The translations under genes were made by a program, and so were the position numbers. The notes beneath the pieces are model-generated. The model was not told where the DNA came from. It worked only from the letters and a program-made list of their open reading frames with translations, and did no database searches. Positions 26,010 through 35,140 of a DNA stretch of 64,000 nucleotides are shown here, one piece after another; the stretch's first letter is position 1, and each line of letters begins with the position of its first letter. Origin of the DNA: Streptomyces sp. NBC_01750. Its GTDB lineage: Bacteria; Actinomycetota; Actinomycetes; Streptomycetales; Streptomycetaceae. The stretch lies in NCBI RefSeq assembly GCF_035918095.1, contig NZ_CP109137.1, forward strand, positions 7,504,001-7,568,000, written 5' to 3'.

Positions 26010-28793
26010 ATGCCAGCCACCCGCACCAGACCAGCTGCCGCGCTGGTACTGGTCTCCGCCCTGGCCGCCTTCGGTCTGGGCCCGGCCGCCATCCCCGCGG
26101 CGGCCGCCACCGTCCCCGTAGGCTCTGGCAGTTACTCCGACACCCGCCCCGCCGGTACGTCGGGCCCCACCACCAACACCGGCGTGCCGGTCACGCCCAA
26201 GGTCACCCCCGCAGCCAAGGACAGGCCGGTCCCCACCAACGACTGGTGGTCCTCGCTGGCCTTTCAGCGGTACGGCGACAACCCGTACTCCACCCCCATG
26301 TACGGCCACCCGCTCACCTACCGGGCCACCGCCGGCGGACTCGAGGTCGGCTACCCGACGGCCCCGGCCATCGTCGGCGAAGGCCGCCAGTACGAGTACG
26401 CCCACCAGGGGGACCTGACCCTCGGCCTCACCGGGCTCAACTCACCGGACACCAAGGCCGACGACTGGTCCGACTGGACCGTGACCCCCTACTGGTCCGA
26501 CGGAGCCCGCACGCTGCGCACCACCATCGGCCACGGCCTGCCGTTCGTATACGCCAAGGGCTCCGGAGGCGATGCCCAGATCACCACGGCTGCCGCGCCC
26601 ACCGTCTTCGCCGACCAGGGCAATGTCCTCGGTATCACCGTCGCAGGGCACCACTACGCGCTGTTCGCGCCGAGCGGCAGCGACTGGACGGTCTCCGGCT
26701 CCACCGTGACCGCGGGACTCGGCACCAAGGACTACTTCTCGCTGGCCGTACTGCCCTCCACCGACGCGCTGGCCACGTACAAGAAGTACGCGTACAGCTT
26801 CGTCACCGGCTCCAAGGCGAGCTGGAGCTACACCGGTGGCACCGTGAACGCCACCTACACCCTGACCACCGAGGCCATGGAGGGCACCGAGCGCGGCACG
26901 CTCCAGGCGCTCTACCGGCATCAGTGGCTGAACACCACGGACGCGCTCACTCCATACACCTATGTCTCGCCGCGCGGCACCATGAAGGTCCGTGAGGCGA
27001 CCTCCTTCACCACCAGCCAGAAGGCGTCCGCGGTGCTGCCCGCACTGCCGAAGACGAACGCGGTCGACACGGCACGGCTCAGGGGCTACCTCGACGCGGT
27101 GGCGAACGACCCCGACCCGTTCAAGGGCTACACGGACACCTACTGGACCGGCAAGGTGCTCGGCCAGCTCGCCCAGCTCGTGCCCGTCGCCGACCAGATC
27201 GGTGAGACCGCGACCAGGGACAAACTGCTGGCCCTGATGAAGGGCCGGCTCCAGGACTGGTTCACGGCAGGCGGCGCGAACGAGTTCTCGTACGACCAGG
27301 TCTGGAAGACCCTCACCGGCTACCCGGCCTCGTACGGCAGCGACACCGAGCTCAACGACCACCACTTCCACTACAGCTACTACGTCTACGCGGCCGCCGT
27401 CGTCGCCCAGTACGACCAGTCCTGGGCCGCCGAATCGGCCTGGGGCGGCATGGTGAAGACCCTGGTGCGGGACGCGGCGAACCCCAGCCGCACCGACACC
27501 GCCTTCCCGTTCCTGCGCGGCTTCGACGTGTACGCGGGCCACAGCTGGGCCTCCGGGCACCAGGGCTTCGCGGCCGGCAACAACCAGGAGTCGTCGTCGG
27601 AGTCCACCAACCTCAGCGCGGGCCTCGTGCTGTGGGGCTCGGCCACCGGCGACACCGCGTTGCGCGACCTCGGCACCTATCTGCTCACCACCGAGTCCGA
27701 GGCGATCGCCCAGTACTGGTTCGACGCCGACCAGCAGGTCTTCCCGTCCTCCTTCGGGCATGACACGGCCGGCATGGTGTGGGGCAGCGGCGCGGCGTAC
27801 GCCACCTGGTGGACCGCCAACCCCGAGGAGATCCACGGCATCAACGCCCTTCCGCTCACAGGGGGTTCACTGCACCTGGGCGGTGAGAAGGCCGCGATCC
27901 GCCGCAATATCGCCGAGATGGAACGGGAGAACGGCGGCCCGGCCGTCGAATGGCGCGACATCCTCTGGGAGTTCCAGGCACTGGCGGACCCCGCGGCGGC
28001 GAAGTCCAAGTGGGACGCCGGCGGCGAGGGCTACACCCCCGAGCAGGGCGAGTCCAAGGCGCATACCTACCACTGGATCAGCACACTCGACGCGCTCGGC
28101 GCCCCCGACGCGACGGTCACGGGCGACATCCCGAGCTCCGCGGTCTTCACCAAGGGCACGGTACGTACGTACGCCGCGCACAACTACGGCGCAACCGCCC
28201 GCACGGTCACCTTCTCCGACGGCAAGACGCTCACCGTCCCGGCGCGCTCGACGGCGACCGGCACCGGAAGCGGGGGAGGCGACCCGGACCCGGATCCCGA
28301 TCCGGAGCCGTCGACGGGCAACACCTTCCAGCTCCGGACGGGAGGGGTGCTCACCACCGCGACGGGCGGTACGGCGGGCAGCGACACGATCGCGTCGGCG
28401 GGCGGCGTCAACTACGACGGCACTCCGCATCAGCCGCTCGTCTATGAGGTCAAGCAGGTCAACGGCACACTCACGCCGGGCGCGGCCACCGCGTTCCGCC
28501 TCCGGCTGGACGCCGGCAGCACCGTCGGGCTCGGCCAGCAGGCCCGTATCAGCTACGACTTCACGGGTGACGGCACCTTCGACCGGGCGGAGACCTATCA
28601 GTACTTCGCGACCGATCCGGTGGCGGGCTGGGAGGAGTACACGCAGTCCCGCGGTCTGAAGTCGGCGACCGGCATTCTCGGCGACCTCAGGGGCGGCACG
28701 GTACGTCTGGAGGTGTGGAACGCCATCGGCAACGGTACGTCCCGGCTCCGGACGGGCACGGACGAGTCCGTGCTGGTGATCCCGTTCGGCTAG
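26010..28793 (+). CDS. secreted endo-beta-1,3-glucanase (GH81) with C-terminal binding domain
   Basis: 927-aa exported laminarinase. The signal peptide ends near AAAA-TVPV (about 34). The GH81 domain (about 60-740) begins with RPVPTNDWWSSLAF and includes NDHHFHYSYYV (probable catalytic Asp near 451) and GNNQESSSES (probable Glu pair near 526/530). A DPDPDPDPEP linker (about 752-768) leads to a 160-residue beta-rich C-terminal domain resembling CBM56-type beta-1,3-glucan binding modules. It would cut fungal or algal beta-1,3-glucan outside the cell and feed the divergent transporter. Start ATG 26010 has a GAGGTG ribosome site. Confidence 0.93.
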   Translation: MPATRTRPAAALVLVSALAAFGLGPAAIPAAAATVPVGSGSYSDTRPAGTSGPTTNTGVPVTPKVTPAAKDRPVPTNDWWSSLAFQRYGDNPYSTPMYGHPLTYRATAGGLEVGYPTAPAIVGEGRQYEYAHQGDLTLGLTGLNSPDTKADDWSDWTVTPYWSDGARTLRTTIGHGLPFVYAKGSGGDAQITTAAAPTVFADQGNVLGITVAGHHYALFAPSGSDWTVSGSTVTAGLGTKDYFSLAVLPSTDALATYKKYAYSFVTGSKASWSYTGGTVNATYTLTTEAMEGTERGTLQALYRHQWLNTTDALTPYTYVSPRGTMKVREATSFTTSQKASAVLPALPKTNAVDTARLRGYLDAVANDPDPFKGYTDTYWTGKVLGQLAQLVPVADQIGETATRDKLLALMKGRLQDWFTAGGANEFSYDQVWKTLTGYPASYGSDTELNDHHFHYSYYVYAAAVVAQYDQSWAAESAWGGMVKTLVRDAANPSRTDTAFPFLRGFDVYAGHSWASGHQGFAAGNNQESSSESTNLSAGLVLWGSATGDTALRDLGTYLLTTESEAIAQYWFDADQQVFPSSFGHDTAGMVWGSGAAYATWWTANPEEIHGINALPLTGGSLHLGGEKAAIRRNIAEMERENGGPAVEWRDILWEFQALADPAAAKSKWDAGGEGYTPEQGESKAHTYHWISTLDALGAPDATVTGDIPSSAVFTKGTVRTYAAHNYGATARTVTFSDGKTLTVPARSTATGTGSGGGDPDPDPDPEPSTGNTFQLRTGGVLTTATGGTAGSDTIASAGGVNYDGTPHQPLVYEVKQVNGTLTPGAATAFRLRLDAGSTVGLGQQARISYDFTGDGTFDRAETYQYFATDPVAGWEEYTQSRGLKSATGILGDLRGGTVRLEVWNAIGNGTSRLRTGTDESVLVIPFG

Positions 28794-28935
28794 CGACCTT
28801 CCTTCGCCGGAGGTACGGCGGGGCCGGGGGACTCCCCCGGGCGGTGGTGCGGCCGGAGCCGCCGCCGCTGCCCGGGGACGGTGCGCCCCGCCGGCCGCAG
28901 TCCGGAAAACCTGCCACCGATCCGGCGGATGCGGG

Positions 28936-29002
28936 TCCCTGGCCGGGCCTCAGTCCGGCCCCTGCCTGATCCCTGGCCGGGCCTCAGCGCGGCCCCTGCC
29001 TG
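28936..29002. repeat. 33-bp tandem duplication with hairpin potential
   Basis: Copies at 28936-28968 and 28970-29002 match at 31 of 33 positions. The first contains GGCCGG/CCGGCC (28941-28960), which can form a stem between the convergent GH81 and DoxX stops. The second copy runs into the 3' end of the DoxX gene. Confidence 0.85.
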
Positions 29003-29421
29003 CCGCCGGCGTACTTGGCGGCGAGCCTGGCCAGCGCCACCGCGGCGACCAGTAGTCCGAAGTCGCGCAGCGCGACGTCGTAATAGCCGGGAATGCTCAG
29101 CAGGTTGATGATGATGCCGGCGAGCCATCCGGCGACCAGCCATCCTCCGAATCGCGGCGCGACCGCGACGACGACGCCCGCCAGGACCTCGACCACGCCT
29201 ACGGCGTACATCGCTGCCTGGGCGCTGCCCGGAACGATGTTGTCGATCCACGGCGCGAGGTAACCGGGCCAGTCCACGAGGAGATTGGCGAACTTGTCCA
29301 GGCCGAACAGGACCGGCGCCACCGTGAACACGATGCGCAGGCAGAGAAACGCCTGGTAGCCGGGGTCGGACAGCGCGTCCCGCCGGGGGGTGACGGACTG
29401 CGCGGACAGGGATGCGGACAT
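28984..29421 (-). CDS. DoxX family membrane protein
   Basis: 145-aa integral membrane protein of the DoxX family with four predicted segments; LRIVFTVAPVLFGLDKFANLLVDWPGYLAPW is the family's first-segment pattern. DoxX relatives in actinobacteria act with sulfur or redox-stress functions, but this member has no demonstrated role. Start ATG 29421 has GGAGGGG upstream. It is divergent from a Cys-rich DNA-binding regulator and shares with it an operator-like inverted repeat. The two probably form a regulator/target pair inserted inside the glucan locus. Confidence 0.85.
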   Translation of the reverse strand: MSASLSAQSVTPRRDALSDPGYQAFLCLRIVFTVAPVLFGLDKFANLLVDWPGYLAPWIDNIVPGSAQAAMYAVGVVEVLAGVVVAVAPRFGGWLVAGWLAGIIINLLSIPGYYDVALRDFGLLVAAVALARLAAKYAGGRQGPR

Positions 29422-29442
29422 GGCCCCTCCTTCTCTCTTCTC

Positions 29443-29472
29443 TTCTATCAACAACTTTCATTAACGATAGAA
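29443..29472. promoter_or_regulatory. inverted repeat in the doxX/regulator divergent promoter
   Basis: TTCTATC (29443-29449) and GATAGAA (29466-29472) are exact complements 16 bp apart in an unusually AT-rich stretch (29441-29500). The likely ligand is the adjacent regulator. Confidence 0.6.
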
Positions 29473-29518
29473 GCGCCGGTTCTCTTAAGTCAATGGCCGT
29501 GGGTTTTACACTTGTGCC

Positions 29519-30184
29519 GTGGACCATCCCCGTGACTCAGACTTCTCCGCCGTCGCCGCCCTCGACGAGCCCACCCGCAGACGGCTGTACGACCACGTCA
29601 TACGGCAGGTGGCACCGGTCGGTCGCGACGAGGCTGCCGAGGCTCTGGGCCTCGCGCGGCAGACCGCCGCGTTCCATCTGGACCGTCTCGCAGACGAAGG
29701 TCTGCTCGATGTGGTGTACGAACGGCGCAGCGGACGGAGCGGACCAGGCGCGGGACGGCCCGCCAAGCTCTACCGGCGTTCTTCGAAGCAGGTCACCGTC
29801 AGCCTGCCGGGGCGCCGTTACGACCTTGCCGGGCGGCTGCTCGCGCAGGCGCTGGAAGGATCCGAGGCCACGGGTGAGCCGCCACGGGAGGTGCTCCACC
29901 GCAAGGCCCATGAGGCGGGCAGGGAACTGGGTGCGCAGGGCGGCGCCGACACTCTCGAACTCCTGGAGCGGTACGGCTTCGAACCGCGCGCCGAGGGGGA
30001 CACCGTCATCCTGCGGAACTGTCCGTTCCATGCGCTGGCTCGTGAGCACACCGAGACGGTGTGCGGCATGAACCTGCACCTGCTGGGCGGCTTCCTCGAC
30101 GGACTGCACGAGACCGGGCTCCGGGCGTGCCTGGACCCCGCCCCCGGCAGGTGCTGCGTCCGCCTGGAACCGGCGGGCCAATGA
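29519..30184 (+). CDS. helix-turn-helix regulator with Cys-rich C-terminal domain (SufR/ArsR-like)
   Basis: 221-aa regulator. Residues about 10-75 are a winged helix (LDEPTRRRLYDHVIRQ, DEAAEALGLARQTAAFHLDRLADEGLL) followed by a GRPAKLYRRS wing. The C-terminal half has NCPFHALAREH, TVCGMN, RACLDP and GRCCVRL, giving Cys spacing C-x13-C-x21-C-x7-CC. SufR-type proteins hold an iron-sulfur cluster with a similar multi-Cys domain, so redox or metal sensing is likely but not proven. Start is GTG 29519. Confidence 0.82.
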   Translation: MDHPRDSDFSAVAALDEPTRRRLYDHVIRQVAPVGRDEAAEALGLARQTAAFHLDRLADEGLLDVVYERRSGRSGPGAGRPAKLYRRSSKQVTVSLPGRRYDLAGRLLAQALEGSEATGEPPREVLHRKAHEAGRELGAQGGADTLELLERYGFEPRAEGDTVILRNCPFHALAREHTETVCGMNLHLLGGFLDGLHETGLRACLDPAPGRCCVRLEPAGQ

Positions 30185-30241
30185 GCGGAGATCCGAACGA
30201 GACGGCCCGGCCGACACCCAGCACGGGACGGGGCACGGACG

Positions 30242-31282
30242 TCAGGCCGAGGCACGCCGCACCAGCGTCGTCGGGGTGATCACCGAAGCGGGGGCCCCGG
30301 CGCTCGGCTCGTCCTCGTTCAGTACGCGCATCAGCAGCCGGACCATCAACCGGCCCATTCCCTCGATGTCCTGACGGATCGTCGTCAGTGGCGGATCGGT
30401 CGACTCGACGACCGAGGGCATGTCGTCGAAGCCGACCAGCGCAACATCCTCGGGCACCCGCCGACCCTGCTCGCGCAGTGTCCGCAACGCCCCCGATGCC
30501 ATCAGGTCGTTCGCGGCGAAGACAGCGTCCAGTTGGGGGCGGCGCGCCAGCAGCTCAGCCATCGCGCGGGCGCCGCTGTCCGCGGTGAAGTCGCCCTGGC
30601 AGACCAGCTCCGGGTCGGCATCCAGCAGGACGTCGCGGTAGCCGTCGATCCGGTCGAGCGCGGAGGTCTGGTCGCGCGGGCCCGCGATGTGCGCGATGTT
30701 CTCGCGGCCGAGAGAGACCAGATGCCGTACGGCCTCCCGGGCGCCGCCGCGGTTGTCGCAGTCGACATACGGGACGGCGAGCTCGGAGGCGGCACCGGGC
30801 CAGCCGGGGCGGCCGCCGAAGACGGTCGGCACCTTGACCCGGCGGATGATCGACGGCAGTTCGTCGTCGTCGTGCAGTGAGAAGGCCAGCGCGCCGTCGA
30901 CATGGCCGCCGCCGAGATAGCGGGCGATCCGGTCGTAGTCACCGGGCCCCTCCACCCACAGCAGCACCAGCTGGGAGTCGTACGCCGTCAGCTCACGGCT
31001 GATGCCGCGCACCTGCTGCTCGAAGAAGGGGTCCGAGAAGATCCTGAACTCGGGTTCGGCAATGATCACGGCCACCGCGCCGTTGCGCCGGGTGACCAGG
31101 GTGCGCGCCGCGTGGTTCGGTACGTATCCGAGCTCCTCGACCGCCTGACGCACCTTGTCGACCAGCGGCGGCCGGACACCGGCACCGCCGTTGACGACCC
31201 GGGAGGCCGTGGCCCGGGAGACGCCGGCGCGGGCCGCGACGGCTTCCAGAGTGGGGCGGGACCCAGTGGTCTGCTCGGGCAA
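30242..31282 (-). CDS. LacI-family repressor of the beta-glucan locus
   Basis: 346-aa LacI/GalR regulator. The N-terminal DNA-binding domain reads PTLEAVAARAGVSRATASRVVNG with the hinge RTLVTRRNGAVAVII, followed by a periplasmic-binding-protein-like ligand domain (FSDPFFEQQVRGISREL, AVFAANDLMASGALRTL, VALVGFDDMPSVVE). Start is TTG 31282 with GAGGAG eight bases upstream. Related to CebR. The same AGAGCGCTC motif occurs before its own gene and before the transporter and GH81 genes, so it probably represses all three and is relieved by a beta-glucan disaccharide. Confidence 0.93.
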   Translation of the reverse strand: MPEQTTGSRPTLEAVAARAGVSRATASRVVNGGAGVRPPLVDKVRQAVEELGYVPNHAARTLVTRRNGAVAVIIAEPEFRIFSDPFFEQQVRGISRELTAYDSQLVLLWVEGPGDYDRIARYLGGGHVDGALAFSLHDDDELPSIIRRVKVPTVFGGRPGWPGAASELAVPYVDCDNRGGAREAVRHLVSLGRENIAHIAGPRDQTSALDRIDGYRDVLLDADPELVCQGDFTADSGARAMAELLARRPQLDAVFAANDLMASGALRTLREQGRRVPEDVALVGFDDMPSVVESTDPPLTTIRQDIEGMGRLMVRLLMRVLNEDEPSAGAPASVITPTTLVRRASA

Positions 31283-31294
31283 GGCGGGCGCTCC

Positions 31295-31320
31295 TCGGCT
31301 GCTTCAGTCGGCTGCTTCAG
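31295..31320. repeat. 13-bp tandem duplication in the lacI leader
   Basis: Identical 13-bp copies at 31295-31307 and 31308-31320, immediately upstream of the ribosome binding site of the lacI-type gene. Confidence 0.85.
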
Positions 31321-31376
31321 ACGACAGCGGGGGCGAACGCTGCCGGGTACAGGATATCCGGGTCCCGGCGATCTTC

Positions 31377-31390
31377 TGAGAGCGCTCCCC
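31377..31390. promoter_or_regulatory. LacI-type operator before the regulator gene
   Basis: TGAGAGCGCTCCCC matches the operator at 25808-25821 in 12 of 14 positions (only two bases in the right half differ) and is about 95 bp upstream of the lacI start, indicating autoregulation. Confidence 0.7.
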
Positions 31391-31486
31391 CGCAGTAGGC
31401 GGAAGGGGAGAGGGAGGGGCAGGAGAAGGAGGGGAATGGCAGAGCGCCGCCGTCCCTCGCGGGGCGGCGGCGCCTCGGCCTGCATC

Positions 31487-32977
31487 TCAGTGATCGTGAA
31501 TGGTGTTCGTCGCGGCGATCTTCTTCCAGGACGCCGGCCGGCCGTGCTCGACGTCCGTCCGGGCGATCCGCGCTCCGGCAGCCGCCGGAGCGCCCGGCTT
31601 CGAGGGCTGGTAGAGCCAGGTGTCGAAGAGCCCGGCCAGCGGCTTGCCCGAGATCTTCTCGGCGTACTTCACAAAGTCGCCGACCTTTGCGTTGCCGTAG
31701 GCGTGCTCCTGCGGCCAGCCCTTGAGGATGGCCGAGAAGTCTTCGTCGCCGACCTTGTTGCGCAGCGCCTGCAGCGCCAGCGCGCCCCGGTCGTAGATGG
31801 CGATGTCGAACTGGTTGTCCGGACCCGGGTCGCCCGGCTTGACCGTCCAGAACGCGTCGTCGGCCGGGTGCTGGGCGTAGACGTAGTCCGCGAGTTCCTG
31901 CGCGGTCCCCTCGCCCTCCTTCTCCGACCACAGCCACTGGCTGTAGCGGGCGAAGCCTTCGTTGACCCAGATGTCCTTCCATCCGTCGACGGAGACACTG
32001 TCGCCGTACCACTGGTGGGCCAGTTCATGGACGACGACGGAGACATTCGCGCCGTTCGCGAACTGCCGCGGGCTGTAGAACGGCCGTGTCTGTGTCTCCA
32101 GCGCATAGCCGCTGGTCACATTGGGAACATAGCCGCCGAGCGCGTTGAAGGGGTACGGGCCGAAGACCCCGGTGAGCCACTCGGCCACCTCGCCGGTCCG
32201 CTCGACGCTCGCCCGCGCCGCGCCCGCGTTGTCGCCGAGATCCTTGCTGTACGCGTTGAGGATGGGCAGCCCGCCGGCCGTCTTGTCGGTGGTGATGTCG
32301 AACTTTCCGACGGCGAGTGTGGCGAGATACGACGCCTGCGGCTTGTTGGACCGCCAGTTGTACCGTGTCCGGCCCAGCTTCGAACTCTGCGACTGCAGCA
32401 CGCCGTTGCTGATCACCTGGGTGCCGTCCGGCACCGAGACCGAGATGTCGTACGTCGCCTTGTCCAGCGGGTGGTCGTTGCTCGGGAACCACCACACCGC
32501 CGAGTCCGGTTCCTGGGCGGCGACGCCCCCGTCCGGGGTGCGGTGCCAGGCTGTGTAGCCGCCGATGCTCAGTTCGGAGGGCTTGCCCGCATACCGGACG
32601 ACCACCGGGACGGATGTGCCCTTCTCCAGCGGCGTGGCCGGAGTGATGACCAGCTCCTGGTCGCCCTCCTTGGCGAACTTCGCGATCTTGTTGTTGACCC
32701 GTACCTCGCTGACCTTCAGACCGAAGTCGAGGTTGAAGCGGTTCAGGTTCTGCTTGGCGGTGGCGAGGATCGTCGCCGTACCCGCAAGCAGATCCGTCGT
32801 GGGCTCGTAAGTGAGCCTCAAGTCGTAGTGGGATACGTCGTATCCGCCGTTTCCGCTGGCCGGGTAGTAGGGGTCGCCGATGCCCGGGGCGCCCGGAGAG
32901 GAGTCGGCGGCCGATGCCGGGATCGCCAGCAGCAGAGAGGCCGCGAGCGCGCTCGGGACGATGAGTCTGCGGTGCAC
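31487..32977 (-). CDS. secreted M1-family zinc aminopeptidase
   Basis: 496-aa exported metallopeptidase. Signal peptide (IVPSALAASLLLAIPASAA), N-terminal beta-sandwich domain, then a gluzincin domain with zinc motif HELAHQW and the downstream ligand in WVNEGFA (HExxH-x18-E). The substrate loop reads GYALETQ in the place of the usual GAMEN. It is much shorter than typical M1 enzymes (about 850 aa) because the C-terminal helical domain is absent, as in a known compact secreted subgroup. Start ATG 32977. It is divergent from two further secreted peptidase genes. Confidence 0.93.
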   Translation of the reverse strand: MHRRLIVPSALAASLLLAIPASAADSSPGAPGIGDPYYPASGNGGYDVSHYDLRLTYEPTTDLLAGTATILATAKQNLNRFNLDFGLKVSEVRVNNKIAKFAKEGDQELVITPATPLEKGTSVPVVVRYAGKPSELSIGGYTAWHRTPDGGVAAQEPDSAVWWFPSNDHPLDKATYDISVSVPDGTQVISNGVLQSQSSKLGRTRYNWRSNKPQASYLATLAVGKFDITTDKTAGGLPILNAYSKDLGDNAGAARASVERTGEVAEWLTGVFGPYPFNALGGYVPNVTSGYALETQTRPFYSPRQFANGANVSVVVHELAHQWYGDSVSVDGWKDIWVNEGFARYSQWLWSEKEGEGTAQELADYVYAQHPADDAFWTVKPGDPGPDNQFDIAIYDRGALALQALRNKVGDEDFSAILKGWPQEHAYGNAKVGDFVKYAEKISGKPLAGLFDTWLYQPSKPGAPAAAGARIARTDVEHGRPASWKKIAATNTIHDH

Positions 32978-33166
32978 GGATGCTCCAAATCGTAGGGGCG
33001 AACGATCTCCTGAACCCTATTCAGGCCCGGTGCTCACAGTCAGGAGCGAAGCTCGGCCTTTCACATGATCGCCATTCGGTCGACATGAACCCTGGTGTCC
33101 CTTCGGTCACTTTGATGCCCTGATTGCCCTCTGTTGCAGGGGAGTTGGCCGGAGTACCTTCCGCCC

Positions 33167-35140
33167 ATGCCGATACGTGCGCGGGTCACCCGCTTGACGT
33201 ACAGATCGCTGGTGGTTGCGGCCTCGGCCGCTCTGATGGCCATGGTTCTCTCGCCGACAGGAGCGCAGAGCGCCCCGGTACGCGAGAGCAGACCCGTCTA
33301 CTCCTACGAGCACGCGATCCGTGAATCCGTGTGGGTGGACACCCGGCTCGACGGCGACGGCGACGGGAGGACCGACCGCGTCGCCGTCGACATCGTCCGG
33401 CCGCGCGAGCCCGCCCGGCAGGGCCGGAAGATCCCAGTGATCATGGACGCCAGTCCGTACTACTCCTGCTGCGGTCGCGGCAACGAGAGCCAGAAGAAGA
33501 CGTACGACGCGAACGGCAATGTCGTCCAGTTCCCGCTCTTCTACGACAATTTCTTCGTTCCGCGCGGCTATGCCTTCGTCGCGGTCGACCTGGCCGGAAC
33601 CAACCGCTCCGACGGCTGCGTCGACGTCGGCGGCCGCTCCGACGTCCAGTCCGCCAAGGCTGTGGTGGACTGGCTGAACGGCCGTGCCCGCGGCTACACC
33701 ACCCGCACCGGCGGCGAACCCGCCCGCGCCGGCTGGACCAACGGTCGCACCGGCATGATCGGCAAGAGTTACGACGGCACGATCGCCAACGGCGTTGCCG
33801 CCACCGGGGTCGAGGGGCTCAAGACGATCGTCCCGATCTCCGCCATCTCCTCCTGGTACGACTACTACTTCGCCAAGGGAGCCCCGCTCTACGACTCGGG
33901 CCCCGAGTGGCTCTCCGGCTATGTCGAGAGTCCTGAGGCCCGCGCCCGCTGCCAGGCCGTCCAGCAGCGACTGGTCGACCAGGCCCCGCGCACCGGTGAC
34001 CTGACCCGGCTGTGGAGCGAGCGGGACTATACGCGCAACGCGGACAACGTCACGGCGAGCGTCTTCGCCGTCCACGGTATGCAGGACCTCAACGTCCGTA
34101 CCAAGCACTTCGGTCAGTGGTGGGACGCGCTCGCCGACGAAGGCGTGGAGCGCAAGGTCTGGCTCTCGCAGACCGGGCATGTCGACCCGTTCGACTTCCG
34201 GCGCGCCGATTGGGTGGCGACCCTGCACCGCTGGTTCGACCACTACCTCCTCGGCTACGCCAACGGCATCGACCGTGAGCCGATGGCCGACATCGAGCGC
34301 GCTCCCGACCAGTGGTCCACCGACCGCGCCTGGCCGCCACGCGCCACCGGCATCACCGTCCTCCGCCCGGGGAACGGCACGGCCGCCGGTGTCGGCACCC
34401 TCGGTCTGAAGCCCGCGCGCCCCGGCTCCGTCGAGACGTTCACCGACGACCCGGGGCTGGACGAGACCGACTGGGCCGCCCAGGTCGGGAGTTCGACCTC
34501 CGCCAAGGCCGGATTCATCTCCAAACCGCTCGGCCGTGATCTTCGTCTGTCCGGTTCCTCCAAGGTGACGATCACCGCCACCCCGTCGACCTCCAGCGCC
34601 CATCTCTCAGCGGTGCTCGTCGATCTCGGCCCCGACACCATCCGCGACTACGCTGCCGCCGGCGAAGGCATCACCACCCTCACCGAACGCACGTGCTGGG
34701 GCGCGAGCACCCAGGGCGACAGCCCCTGCTTCAAGGTGACGCGGGCGCGCACGGCTGCCGTCGACTACACGGTCTTCAGCCGCGGCTGGGCCGATCTGGG
34801 CAACTACGCCTCGGACGCCGAGGGCCGCCCGCTGACCCCCGGCAGGGCGTACACCATCACCCTCGATCTGCACGCCAGTGACCATGTCGTCCCGGCCGGC
34901 CACCGGCTCGCCCTGATCGTCGGCGGCACCGACAAGGACCTCATCGACCCGCCGGCCACCACGCCGACTCTCAGCCTCGATCTGGCCCGGACATCGGCGC
35001 GGCTGCCGATCGTCGGCGGTACGGCCGCCTTTGTACGTGCCACCGCAGGGTCCGCCGCGGCAGTCTCCCCGAGCCCGTCCCGGCTCAGCGGTGTGGCCGA
35101 GCCGCGAGCGATCCGCCCGATCCCGGAAGGTGGCCGATGA
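33167..35140 (+). CDS. secreted Xaa-Pro dipeptidyl-peptidase (S15)
   Basis: 657-aa exported serine peptidase of the S15/CocE superfamily. After a signal sequence (LVVAASAALMAMVLSPTGAQSA) comes the alpha/beta-hydrolase domain with nucleophile GKSYDG, catalytic Asp in VHGMQDLNV and His in SQTGHVDPF. A C-terminal jelly-roll (X-Pro dipeptidyl peptidase C-terminal domain) occupies about 390-620. It releases Xaa-Pro dipeptides from peptides outside the cell. Start ATG 33167 is chosen to begin the signal peptide. The stop overlaps the next gene's ATG, so it is coupled to the M14 carboxypeptidase. Confidence 0.93.
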   Translation: MPIRARVTRLTYRSLVVAASAALMAMVLSPTGAQSAPVRESRPVYSYEHAIRESVWVDTRLDGDGDGRTDRVAVDIVRPREPARQGRKIPVIMDASPYYSCCGRGNESQKKTYDANGNVVQFPLFYDNFFVPRGYAFVAVDLAGTNRSDGCVDVGGRSDVQSAKAVVDWLNGRARGYTTRTGGEPARAGWTNGRTGMIGKSYDGTIANGVAATGVEGLKTIVPISAISSWYDYYFAKGAPLYDSGPEWLSGYVESPEARARCQAVQQRLVDQAPRTGDLTRLWSERDYTRNADNVTASVFAVHGMQDLNVRTKHFGQWWDALADEGVERKVWLSQTGHVDPFDFRRADWVATLHRWFDHYLLGYANGIDREPMADIERAPDQWSTDRAWPPRATGITVLRPGNGTAAGVGTLGLKPARPGSVETFTDDPGLDETDWAAQVGSSTSAKAGFISKPLGRDLRLSGSSKVTITATPSTSSAHLSAVLVDLGPDTIRDYAAAGEGITTLTERTCWGASTQGDSPCFKVTRARTAAVDYTVFSRGWADLGNYASDAEGRPLTPGRAYTITLDLHASDHVVPAGHRLALIVGGTDKDLIDPPATTPTLSLDLARTSARLPIVGGTAAFVRATAGSAAAVSPSPSRLSGVAEPRAIRPIPEGGR

